Shown in pieces: positions 32,259-42,931 of a stretch of 64,000 nt of DNA. The notes under the pieces are model-generated. The model searched no databases and had not been told where the DNA came from. It worked only from the letters and a program-made list of their open reading frames with translations. Source of the stretch: Strigamia acuminata (Eukaryota; Arthropoda; Chilopoda; Geophilomorpha; Linotaeniidae); the NCBI GenBank assembly GCA_949358305.1, contig OX442317.1, forward strand, positions 9,676,186-9,740,185, read 5' to 3'. The translations under genes and the position numbers were made by a program. Position 1 is the first letter of the stretch. Every line of letters starts with the position of its first letter.

Positions 32259-34039
32259 TTATATTTGCACATAAACCTTCCCGAACGACTTTCCGCTGTG
32301 CAAATGCTGCAAAATACAAATAGCGGAATTTTAATCAGATTGAAAAAAAGAATTCATATTTCTTGGCGTAAAATTACCTCAACGGCGCTCGAGACCGACT
32401 CGAGCCCCTTAAACACGCCCTTGTCTAATTTCACTTTGATTTTGTTGTTTTTGAACGATTCCAGGAACTGCGCGTGATATTTGGGCACATCCATAACAAA
32501 ATGATGGAGTATGAAACCCCTGACTGATGCAGACTTGCCAAGCAACTGAAATTTACCAAAATATTGATAACTTTTCTTAAAATTGCTTTAAAAAAATAAA
32601 TAAATCGAGTTACTTTTGCGGGCAATCCCTCCAAATCTTTAGCTGCGTACCCGCTTTCAGATTTATAGCCGCTTATGTAACCAATCACAACCAAACGGCC
32701 GTGAATTGCAAGACTAGTGGCAAAAAAAACATTACTATCGAGACGCCATGTTGGTTTAATCGAACGTTTACTTGTCGAGGCACTGGTTGAACACATCGCC
32801 GCCAACTGTCTCCCACACAACGTCGATTCCTGCCTGAAATTGGAAAAAACTGTATTTTTATTTGTTAGAACGATTTTGAAGTGAAACTTAGGATAGATCG
32901 TGACGGAAGTAGTAAGCGCCATCTATAGTAGTGACCATTATGCGTACTATTTAATCTATAATTGAGAAGTTTCACTTCTTGTTACGGTAAAACAAGAGAA
33001 CCACAACAAACAATACGTAGTTCTACTACTGCGCCCCTTTGTAATTTTCTTTTTTAATTACGGGATATTCGCGCGCTAGAACTTCGGCCAGATTTTCTTT
33101 CTTGTAGTTGATGACCCGGTCGCAGCCGATTCCCTCCAAAAAAGCGGCTTTTTCATCGCTCGAGCACAAACCGGCGACATGGCATCCTCTTTCCTTCGCG
33201 TATTGCACCTAAACGAGCGAAAATTGCACGTTCGTGTATTTATTTTGTACGTAAAAGTTTGAAAATTACGCATATGTGTCCGGTGCCACCAGCCGCGGCT
33301 GTTATCAAAACCTTTTCTCCCGCTTTGATTTCTCCAACCTAGAAATTAACCTGTTAGTTTCAATCGCGACATCTAGTGGCGGCTTATCTAACCTTGTCCA
33401 AACCGATGCAGGCCGTGCTGCCGCAAACTAACGAAACCAAATATTCGGGCTTGATTTCCGGTATGATGCGCAAAGCTTCCGTTGTAACGCACTAAACAAA
33501 AAAAATTGAATTATTCGGGATTTTGAGAAATCAAGTTTTTAATTTTATCTTACAAAATGGCGTCGGTTTATCAGTTAATTTTTTTAAAAAAAATGTTTTA
33601 CCATGTATTCGGTGTAGCAACCGAATCCCATATAAGCAACGGGTTGACCGACTTTAAAATTGGTGATTTCATCGCCGATTTGAGTTATTTCTCCAACCGC
33701 CTAAAATTAAAAATCAAAACTCGTCGAATTTTGTCACCAGGTGGGCAGCCACTAACTAACCTCGACTCCAGGGACGAAACCTGTGGCGCTCGACCCGGTG
33801 TATCGGCCCGAAGTTATGTTGATGTCGGTGGCGTTGACGCCCAGATATCTCAAGAAGAAAAAAAAGTGTTAAAATACGCACATTTCAATCGGCAATATTT
33901 TAGCATACTTGTTTTTTATCAAAACTTGATTCGCTTTAGGTTTCGGTAATTCTTCGCTCGTTAACTCGGTGGCACGAGCAAAATTCGTCGACAATTGTTT
34001 CACCACTAATTTCCGATGTGTTGCTGGTAGCGACGCCAT
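32259..34039 (-). CDS. ZADH2: Zinc-binding alcohol dehydrogenase domain protein 2-like (prostaglandin reductase 3 type), paralogue A
   Basis: NADPH-dependent medium-chain reductase of the quinone oxidoreductase group; human ZADH2/PTGR3 reduces 15-keto-prostaglandins. Ten exons on minus: 34039-33909, 33848-33761, 33700-33602, 33491-33393, 33338-33270, 33208-33062, 32833-32772, 32713-32614, 32545-32378 and 32306-32259. They sum to 1011 nt (336 aa). Motifs: LGVNATDIN, the Rossmann cofactor loop ITAAAGGTG, CSSDEK, VINYKKENL, DVVWETVGGDVF, GRLVVIGYISGY and GKSFGKVYV near the end. An in-frame ATG nine codons upstream (34066) is an alternative start. The fifth exon ends GTGHIC where paralogue B has GTGHLA, an unusual choice in a helix that normally reads GQ/HFAV. 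No zinc-ligand set was seen, as is usual in this branch. Confidence 0.92.
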
Positions 34040-35260
34040 GTTTGCACCGCTCACTCTCGTTATCACGATCCAAAGTGAGACTTTTGATAAGATTGTCTGG
34101 CTTGAATGATGAACACGAGCGATTAAATCGTCCGTAGCATCTCAGTTTTCCTATTGGCTGGCTGCTCGCCGTAGAGAACAGGTGGTGAACCGTTTCGTTT
34201 TGTGCGTCCCAGTTAAGCTGGGAATCGAGGCGCGATGAGCACATACTGACAAGTGAGCCCCTCTTTTCCATATTGCAAGCTGCCAGCCAATAGGCAGTTA
34301 AACAGTCAGGGGGGGTGCATTCTGCTTACTTTGCCGTCATTGGTCGAAATCGTGACGTTGTCAACGGGACTAATGACGTATGTAAAAGTACTAAAATATT
34401 CTGGTGTATGTGATATCAGATTGCTAGGGATATTTAATACGAAGAGATAATACTCGAATTTTATGTTAACATAAAATAAAATAAAATTGAGACTAATTTC
34501 ATGCGTGTGAATTAAATTTAATTAAATTTAATTTGACGCCATGAATGGCCGGTGATACAACAATACACATTATAATCTGTGACAGCAAGGTCCCATCAGT
34601 GTCGTTGTGCGCAGATCGATGCGCGCAAAATTGTTATTTTTTCGCCAGATGGCGCAACCTTATAGTATTCAAGTAGCCTTGCTAAACAGTGGCGTCAAGG
34701 TCGAGTAGTAGAATTGTTGCTATGCATTCAATCAAGTAGCCTTGGCATTCAACGGGTTATGACGTTACTCCCGGGGACGCATACTTGCCGCGATATTATT
34801 TATCGCAAAAAAATGGTTTTGCATCTAAAAACCAGGAAGGTGTGGCTACAAGTGCTTATCTTCCCATCTTGTGCGTACGATGTTGAATTCCTTTTAGCCG
34901 TAGAACTCTTACTCTCATCAGATGGCAACTTTATTAAACAGAAAAGTTAGTCAAACGGACGGACTGGCGTGCGTCACAACCTCCAATTTATTAAACTCAC
35001 CATCTCCATCGGCTATAAGCTCAGGCTCACGAACGCATTCTACTTTTTTGGTTGGCAACGTAGAAATAGAAATATTTCTAGAAATATTTTAGAAACATTC
35101 ATCACCTGCAGACGCTACTGCGTATGTAATTCCCATTACTATTCAGTTTTCAGCAATCACGAGTGGGAAAACCAATAAAGATTTCACTTTTTTTCTCTCA
35201 TGTCATTTATTAGTTAAGTACAAATATATTATAAATGGATCGAAAATTAATTCTTCGAAT
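34040..35260. other. Spacer between the two reductase genes; one 57-codon ORF at 34921
   Basis: It should hold the promoter of paralogue A and the 3' end of B. At 34921 an ATG opens 57 codons (MATLLNRKVSQTDGLACV at the start) on +, with no recognised homology. No transposon ends were seen. Confidence 0.35.
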
Positions 35261-37284
35261 TCAGATTTCCACGTACACCTTTCCCATCGACTTTCCGGTG
35301 TGCAGATGCTGCAACGACAAAGCCAAATTGTCATTCTAAAAGCATCTTTAATTTTTAATAGGAAAATACCTCAACTGCTCTCGGAATAGATTCGAGTCCT
35401 TTAAAAGCACCAAGTTGTAACATGTCGCCACAATCCAATTGCACCTTGATTCGATTCAGTTCGAAAGAGCCCAGCATTTGAGCGTGGTAGTATTCAAACT
35501 CCCTGGAGTAATGCGACAGCATAAATCCGTGCACAGAAGCCGAGCTCAGCAGCAACTGCAAATCAATCACACATTTTCAAACGAAAATTTAAAAAGCCAA
35601 TTTTTTTAAAACCTAAATTAAATTAATTTAAATTAAAAACAGAATTGTTGTGCGCAGACAGTAATATTTCAGACTACATAAAACAGTCGAAACTCTTTAT
35701 AACGAATCACGATATAACGAATCATCGGTATAACGAATACCTAAAAAATGGCCGGTTTGTTTGGCTGGCCACAGAATACCACGTTAAAAAAAAATCGATG
35801 TAACGAATTCTCGTTATAACGAACCGATTTTTCGGGTCCCGTGCGATTCATTATAAAGAGCTTCGACCGTAGTTACTTTTTCAGGCAGCGCATCCAAACC
35901 CGGAGCTTTGTAGCTGGATTCCGATTTATAATGCGTGATGAAACCGACCACTATCAACCGGCCTCTGATTGCAAGACTGTTATCGAGAGATAAACCGTAT
36001 AGAAATACATCGATTAATTCGAAACTCCGCGTTACTTGTGCAGGCACTGGTTAAATACATCACCTCCCACTGTTTCCCACACTACGTCGATTCCATTCTA
36101 TCGAAGAAATAAAAATCAAATCAGTAGTCATTGATTGAAATTCGCGTTGTTACCGGATACTCTTCTTGCAAGACGTCGGCGAGGTTTTCCTTTTTGTAGT
36201 TGATGACGCGATTGCAGCCCAATTCCTTGGCGAGCTCTTCCTTTTCGTCGGACGAACACAAGCCGACGACGTGACACTTCTTTTGCTTGGCGTACTGGAC
36301 CTAAGCGGGAAAGAAATTTATTTCACGTGTGAGTCGTGCGAGCCGGCGATAGAGCATTGATAATACACACAGCCAAGTGTCCCGTCCCACCAGCAGCGGC
36401 AGTTATAAGAACCCTATCTCCTTTTTTGATTCGACCTACCTACAATTTTCATTTCACATTTCATAAGTATTGCAGCTCTTACGGTGCTTTTTGCAAACCG
36501 GTACTTTATCTAATCCAATTGCGGCTGTTCTTCCACACACGAGGAAACCTAAAAATTCAGGCTTCACTCCTGGAATATTCCAAACATATTCGGACGGGGC
36601 ACACTAAAAGAAAACAGACAAAAAATATAAATCATCTCATCGAATTCCAGAAAAACATCGGCGCCAAGCGACTGTATCGTATGTAAAAGCGAACAACATC
36701 CGCCGCCATTTTTATGCGAGCAAGGAGCTCCGGAGCCACAAAAGTTTGAGAAGCAGCCAGTTAAAAGAGCGTTTTGGTGAAGCACAACACAACGAGGGCC
36801 AACTGTGTACTGTGTAATAATGGTTTTAATTATTATTCACCAGGTACTCCGTGAAGCAACCGAATCCTTGATACGCAACTGGCTGACCAACTATGAAATT
36901 CTTAACCTCGCTGCCAACTTCTGCCACTTCTCCAACAGCCTAAGACAAGTCGTGAAGATTAATAATTTGCTAGCAAATTGCGAAAACTTATTTTTACCTC
37001 CAAACCAGGCACAAATCCTGTAATTTTTGTTTTGTGGTATCGCCCCGCTGTAATGTTTATATCAGTCGCGTTTATGCCTAGATATCTGAAATGATGTTGA
37101 TTTAATACAAATGGAAAAAAATATACTGTATTAATTGTCACCTGTTTTTTATCAACACTTCATTCGCCTTTGGTTTTGGCAACTGGGCCGTTACAACCTC
37201 AGTGGCCTCAGCAAAGTTTGTTGTTAAAGTTTTAACAACGAGCTTGCGAAAAGTGTTTGGTAGTGATGCCATTCGTGCAGCCAT
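35261..37284 (-). CDS. ZADH2: ZADH2/prostaglandin reductase 3-type protein, paralogue B
   Basis: Tandem duplicate of the preceding gene with the same ten-exon structure and phases: 37284-37142, 37085-36998, 36939-36841, 36603-36505, 36439-36371, 36300-36154, 36097-36036, 35976-35877, 35555-35370 and 35308-35261. They sum to 1041 nt (346 aa). Motifs: LGINATDIN, ITAAAGGTGHLA, CSSDEKEEL, DVVWETVGGDVF, GRLIVVGFITHY and GKSMGKVYVEI at the end. The start MAARMASLP has a good context (CCACCATGG). Exon 9 is six codons longer than in A. Intron 8 carries a pogo/Tigger-like miniature element ending 7 bases from the donor site. Confidence 0.93.
35684..35869. mobile_element. pogo/Tigger-like miniature element in reductase B intron
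   Basis: The 186-bp element has inverted ends CAGTCGAAACTCTTTATAAC and, complemented on the right, CGGTCGAAGCTCTTTATAAT. The TATAACGAAT motif recurs internally. Such CAGT-GAA-CTC-TATAACGAA ends are typical of Tc1/mariner-class Tigger elements. A TA adjoins the right end; the left flank is AA, so the target duplication has decayed. Confidence 0.8.
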
Positions 37285-37850
37285 GGTGGAGTCTCCTTCG
37301 TTTTTTCTTACTTAAATGACCGATTTGTGCACATAGTTCTCGCTTAGATCCACAGGTTGATCGAGATAAGTTTGAAGTATCATCTTTCAAGGTCACATGA
37401 CCAAAAGTTTTGTTAGCAGGTGGTGGTAATGTATTTTTTATTTACTTTTACCAAATGAAAGCAGCGACCTATATAACCCAAATAAATGTTTTATTGTGGC
37501 AAAATAATACCATAAATCTCCTTACATTATATAAAACTAAAACTACATGTTACGACTTATTCGGTTAACGCCTGCGTGATACCGTATCAACCGAGGCATC
37601 AACACAAGTCATATAATTATCAATTATAATTTTTTTCTTACTTGTAATTATTTTTAAAAAATTTGGTAAGAATAAAAGACCAAAAGTTCCATGCTTTTAT
37701 CACATTTTATTCGCATTTATGTTTTAATCAAATCCCCGTAACTTCTTTTTCCATTCCAAATGTGAATAGGAACAGGCTCACAAGTGACAGAGAAAAAGAA
37801 TAACGCAGTGCATTGTGGTCTATTCCAAGCAGTACTACCAGTCACAGACA

Positions 37851-38416
37851 ATGAACACTCAGCGTGGTGAAGGTAAGAAAATAATGAATTGTGCACTCGT
37901 GTAACAACCTAATCAACACATCGTTTTATTTATTAGGCCAACAGAAAATGCAAATTTTAATTTCGTATTCATCCCCGCTGAAAAAACATCAAAAACATTG
38001 TTAAAGTCCTACCACCATGAGAAATCTTCTCGTGGTGGTAGGACAAAGAACAATCGGCCAATCAGCCTTGGAAACCTTTTTGAATCGTTGAAACATGATT
38101 GGACTAATATTTTAATTTTTTTAAATCAAACATTAACCATTGAAACGAAATGGGTAAGTTATCAATATTTATTTCGGGAAATTCAAGCTAAAATTTGTTA
38201 ATTTTTATTCCAACCAATAGCCGTCCAGCCTTGGAAACCTTTTTGAATCGTTGAAACATGATTGGACTAATATTTTAATTTTTTTAAATCAAACATTAAC
38301 CATTGAAACAAAATGGGTGAGTTATCAACATTTATTCCATGAAATTCAAGCTAAAATTTGTTAATTTTTATTCCAGCCAATAGCCATCCAGAGATCGCGA
38401 CCACGAAGTCATATAA
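37851..38416 (+). CDS. Small unrecognised protein with a tandemly duplicated exon
   Basis: Four exons, 37851-37872, 37945-38153, 38221-38316 and 38384-38416, join in phase to 119 codons plus TAA. The protein starts MNTQRGEENANFNFVFIPAE. Exon 3 repeats the last 31 codons of exon 2, including SLGNLFESLKHDWTN and FLNQTLTIETKW, almost unchanged. It ends PSRDRDHEVI. The repeat unit of about 162 bp includes the following intron, so an exon-plus-intron duplication is clear. All donors (GTAAG, GTAAG, GTGAG) and acceptors are standard; the exon 2 acceptor (CCAACAG) was chosen because it alone keeps the frame. AATAAA follows at about 38477. No known family is recognised. Confidence 0.6.
38062..38390 (+). 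repeat. Tandem duplication, about 162 bp, two copies
   Basis: 38062-38223 and 38224-38385 are about 95% identical, including GTAAGT/GTGAGT donors and the intron. It duplicates one exon of the small gene. Confidence 0.9.
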
Positions 38417-38916
38417 CCATTATATAACCATTAAATGTAGTGCAGAATATGTATACGATTGTTAGATTAGTTGTGAAATAAAAATGATTTTCAAAAAAGA
38501 AAAATGTGTTTTATTCATTTTATTTTTATTCCGTACTCCGATAAAACGTTTCCAAGATCGAGTTGCTCCCTCGCGTTGAATCTCGGCAACACTCGGCACG
38601 ATGCAGTCGCTAGTGCAAACTTATCTACGTCAATGCAGACTCATCACCCATTCATTTAGTATGTTGTAATCTCGATGCGGTACGTATTTCGAAGAGTTTT
38701 TACATTTAATTGTATCAAACATTTGACAAGAGCCAATCATCATTCAACTCTCTCTAATCAATAACAGATTCCACGTTATTAGAGGCCACACGGAGCGAGA
38801 ATAATCCAAGAATTAAACGGAATAATAGTCCTATAATTACATCAACCAAACCCAATACAATATCGACGAAAATTCCGGTTTGCTCGTCCCATAATTAAAA
38901 AAAATTGTTGAAATCA

Positions 38917-39517
38917 ATGTTGTCACTGTATTCGCCATCTTCTACCGCCGTGATGTCGGCCACATCTCCTTCGGCGCCATCGCCCAGCACGAGTCAAGTG
39001 GTCACTGATCTACCAAAAACCCCAGTACAGGTTTTAATTCGCTCGAAAAAAATCCATTTTTCGTGTCTAATCGATGCATTTGTTGTGTAATTTCAGGAGG
39101 AATCGGCCGTTCGGCTTAAACTGCGCAAACCAAAATCGAAAAAGGTCGTTTGGTCGTCAAACACAATTGATAATGAAAATATGAACAAGAAAAAATCGAA
39201 ATGTCGGTCGAAATTGATAGAAAAATCAGCAAAATTAATCTCCGCTCGTTTATTTTATCTTTGTTTAACTTTATTTAGGTTGTTGCGTCTTTGAGAAACC
39301 GCGGCAATTCGGGGAAAGTTCGTCGGAGAGCGAGGAAGAGTGCGAACACTGTCGCGGCCATGTTGAGTTAAAGAAAAAAAGACCCGAAGAGAAATTAGTC
39401 TTACAAACAATTGGTAGAATTTTATTTGAATTTTATTAAACTTAGAAAAGAAAAAAAAATTAAAAATAAATTTTAATTTCAGATGGAGATGCAAAACCGG
39501 GAAGCAGTAGCTCGTGA
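38917..39517 (+). CDS. PPP1R11: E3 ubiquitin ligase / PP1 inhibitor-3 PPP1R11 homolog
   Basis: Small heat-stable inhibitor of protein phosphatase 1, later also described as an E3 ligase. Four exons, 38917-39030, 39097-39202, 39279-39413 and 39483-39517, sum to 390 nt (129 aa), close to the human length (126). Diagnostic motifs are the PP1-docking region KKVVWSSNTIDNENM (KVxW type), the cysteine cluster KCCCVFEKPR, FGESSSESEEE, and a CEHCRGH cysteine/histidine segment. The N-terminus is serine/proline-rich. All splice phases agree. The next gene starts 314 bases downstream on the same strand. Confidence 0.93.
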
Positions 39518-39830
39518 ATGATTGTATAAAAAAGTGTATATATATACAGGATTTTTAAAATTAAATTATGCAATGTTCTGTAGTACTGGCTTTCTAATTA
39601 AAAATGTGGCTTTTTTATATTCGATTTTTTTTTTCTTTTTTTGAATCTATAAACACACAAAACGAAGCAAATAGATTTCGTTGGGAAATTCTAGACTGCA
39701 TATTGTTTTTTCTTCTTCATTTTACGAATTATTTAAGTTTATAGTTTCGGCCATTTTTGTGGATCCGGATCTCCGGGATCTAGATCTAGATCTCGTGATC
39801 CTATGATCTGGAGTCGAGATTATTTTTCCA

Positions 39831-40417
39831 ATGATGGCGGCGATTTACGAACTGGACGACTCGACCAAAATCCGTCTCGTTTTGTACAAAAACGTGAGGA
39901 ATTCGGCGGATTTAATCAAGAAATTGAAAAGTGGCGTGTTCAACTGCAGTTTTATTAACCCTAAATTAATCGTTGACGGTTTTCAAATCGCCACGGCCGC
40001 GTTTAAAGCCGTTTTTAGCCAGAAATCAAACAAATTGATCACCAGGACAATTTTCACTGAAATTTTATTCAATTTGTCGAATCGCCGGAGCATTACCCGC
40101 GCGTTGACAACATTTGGACTCCAACCTGACTCGGATTCGCTGTTGGTGGTGTTAATGAACGACAAAACCGACGAGGAATTTGAAAAAGTGTCCAAACACG
40201 TCGAAGGAAACGAAGTGGGCCTAGAAGAATTAAACGAATTAACCGACATGCGAGCAGTGAATAAAGTGACAAAACGATTTATTCTCTAATTAATAACACC
40301 GTGATTAATTTATTTGTCCCGTAATTGCAGGAATACGAAATAAGCGCGACGGAAGTGGAAGTTGGATCCGTTTTAGACGCCGTCTTGGGAAGAATGGCGA
40401 CAAAGGACTGTCAGTGA
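39831..40417 (+). CDS. TPRKB: EKC/KEOPS complex subunit TPRKB (Cgi121) homolog
   Basis: Subunit of KEOPS, which makes the universal t6A37 modification of ANN-decoding tRNAs; TPRKB/Cgi121 binds the kinase subunit PRPK/Bud32 and helps recruit tRNA. Two exons, 39831-40265 and 40331-40417, give 173 aa, close to the human 175. Conserved parts are VLYKNVRNSADL, FINPKLIVDGFQI, TRTIFTEILFNLS, ITRALTTFGL and the C-terminal GSVLDAVLGRMATKD. The start offers two adjacent ATGs. Splicing is phase 0 (NK|EYEIS). Confidence 0.93.
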
Positions 40418-41083
40418 TGTCGAATTACTAACAATACAACTGCGAACTGCCCCGGATATATTTCTACAGGTTAAGAACAAATACAACCATACAACTAACC
40501 ATGTGACCTAATATGGCAACTAACTATTGAATTTAGTTTCAACGAATAAGAAATTATTTCTGTTTTATCCGGAAGTCTGTTTTCGGTAATTTGTATTTTG
40601 GTTTTGAGATGTCACTTCCTCGAATGTTTGCGTTTGAGTCTGGAAGAGTGTGTCGTAATGTTAAAGAGTTTGCGAAGTTTGCCCCGTTTTAGGAAATCGT
40701 GTGTTTTGAATGCATTTTGTTCCGTTTTCAAATTGTTCCGTGGCCAAATTGAGATAATCTACAGGCGTGCATTTAATTTCCGTGCTGTTAACGCATTGTT
40801 TTATTCTTTATTCAGGATGATTCCGAACCATTTAAAATCATTTTTACCAACGATGCGAATGGTTGGGTGTGTCTGTTTACGCAGGTATTTTGAAAAGACA
40901 CAAAACACCTACACTCAACAAAGCACAATGTAAACATACACAGTCACAGTCACAGCAGGTGCATTTATGAAGTCATTCAAACTTGTTTATATTTTTCTAA
41001 ATGTAAAATTTTAAGTCTTAAAATGTTACGTGTTAATTTTTACCTTTAGAATGGCTGAAAAAGTTGAAATGACTTTACGAGGC
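40418..41083 (+). other. Stretch with weak short ORFs only
   Basis: A 27-codon ORF at 40609 (MSLPRMFAFESGRVCRNV at the start) looks protein-like but ends at TAG. MAEKVEMTLRG at about 41051 follows an acceptor-like TTTAG but runs straight into a transposon. No complete gene is supported. Confidence 0.25.
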
Positions 41084-41765
41084 AGTGTCCAGATTTGCGA
41101 TGACCGTAATTGCGACCCCCCAAATTTGCGACAAACATTAATATTAAATCGCTCCCAAATTTGCGACGAATAAAATTACCTCACATAAAGCGGCGTGCCG
41201 TTGGGCATGGGTTTAGCAGGTTTTTAAAATTTTGTCCAAAAAGTGTATACCGGCATGCCGATATAAAACGAAACATGCCGGTATAAGTAAAAAACTTTTT
41301 TTTTTTTTTTTTAAAGAGCCGAGATGAATAATTATATTGAATTCTGGGTCTGAAATTTAAGTTTTATTGATATTCTGAAGAATACTAAAAAAATTTGGGA
41401 AATGTTATACAAATTTCCTACATTTTGGACATCTAAAAATGATTTTTTTTGGTTGTTTTGGCTAAATTCTTTAAAAAAAAATTCGTACTCACTTACACCG
41501 ACATGCCGTTATAAACGAGGTTTATCGGCATGTCGTTAAAACGTTATAACTCGAATTATACCGGCATGCGGCTTAATGTGAGGTAATACGGCAGAAACGA
41601 AGCTAGAACATTGTTAAAACCTATCGCAAATTTGGGATCATTCCATATTTTTAATTTATATATATATATATTTTATATTTTTAATTCGTCGCAATTTAAA
41701 AACGAAGCAATTTTGGAAGCAATTTTAGCCATCGCAAATTTGGCCATCGCAAATGTGGTCCTACA
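41084..41765. mobile_element. Miniature inverted-repeat element (outer), split by a second one
   Basis: The left end carries GTGTCCAGATTTGCGATGAC and the right end, complemented, GTAGGACCACATTTGCGATG, each followed by a further TTGCGA. The inverted repeats are imperfect over about 35 bases. Repeated ATTTGCGA motifs fill both flanks. An inner element at 41179-41583 interrupts it. There is no coding capacity. Confidence 0.65.
41179..41583. mobile_element. Nested miniature element with CCTCACATnAAG ends
   Basis: Ends are CCTCACATAAAGCGGCGTGCCG and, complemented at the right, CCTCACATTAAGCCGCATGCCG, with TA on both sides as a target duplication. GGCATGCCG motifs recur inside. It is inserted in the outer element, so it is the younger insertion. 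Confidence 0.8.
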
Positions 41766-42397
41766 CCATTTTATGAATGCGCCGGGTTGATACGTACCGG
41801 TAGTGCAGCGTGCTCTGGTCGAGTCATCATTGGGTCAAAATATATTTTTCACTTTTGCTTTTGTTTCGTCTTGATATTTCTAAGTTTTACAACAGTTTGC
41901 ATCTATTTGGCATTCATTGTAGCTTTCACGCCCCACTAAGCATTTTTTGTTCTTTCTTTCTCTCTTTTTTGATGGATTTGTTTTGAACTAGCAGTGTCAA
42001 AATCTGACACCAAATGAGCGCTGAATTCATCTCTGTTCGCATAAGGCCAAACAACAGCTCTGTTTTGCTTGTGTGTCCTGGTTTATTTCTCTCGTTGTTT
42101 GCTGCCAGGGTGTCTTTTTTAAAAAAAAATAACTTTCGGTTTTGTTTTCAAGGATTATTTCTGGATCGCTACGCAGTTTACGTGATCGGTGTCGCGAGTG
42201 CCCCAAATATAAACCGCATTCCGCCACTATCGTCGTACGTGCACTCACTCATGGATAGTAAATTGATTTAAAGTGATATTCCTCTAGGGGTGCTAGCAAC
42301 GAACAAACTTTCGTGCCGAGTCAAATAAAAGCTTTTATAAATTTAATTGTGGCTATCGTTCACTCAGTTTTACTAAACCGTCAATAGATGGCGCTGG
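41766..42397. other. Intergenic, no gene recognised
   Basis: Mixed composition; stops occur in all frames beyond short ORFs of no recognised content. Confidence 0.4.
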
Positions 42398-42475
42398 TTG
42401 TCGTTGCGCCCAAACCAACCCCGCATTATTACTGTCAAAAAAGAGAGTGGGGGCTTTGAAAAATCGATCGGTTGT

Positions 42476-42931
42476 TGCGATTATTCCATCAAGCGCGAAT
42501 TCTCTAAACAATTCTTATATAGAGATATATATTTGAAAGATATTTGCCTCGTAATGAGTGTTGGAGAGCGTAATTGCGCGTTGATTGACGACAACGAGAG
42601 TGCAAATCGTTTCCTGCTGGCAAACTCTCAACGCAACAAAAGACGATCAAATTTAGTTGTAGAGAAAAAGTTGGTCAAGCGGTTAAGCCAAAGACGCGGT
42701 GAAAAGGAAAAAGACGATTTGACTCAATTAACGGAAGCGTCGCACAAAAGAGGAGAAAAACGAGCAAACCAAGGCCCAATTGACCGCCCCATTGTGATTG
42801 TCATTGTGCCCGCCACTCCAATCTCAATGACCAACATTCTCACGAACAAACACTCACGCTCCCAAATCTCCCAATCAAAAATTGACCAATTGACCAATAT
42901 AAGAAGAAAAAATCCAAATTATCGCCAGTAA
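42476..42931 (+). other. Long ORF of doubtful status
   Basis: A frame stays open for about 177 codons to TAA at 42929-42931. The first in-frame ATG (MSVGERNCALIDDNESANRF) is at about 42553. The content is lysine/arginine-rich, with SQRRGEKEKDDLTQL and a hydrophobic PIVIVIVPATP. No homology is recognised, and the region is GC-rich with fewer stop codons, so chance is possible. Confidence 0.2.
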
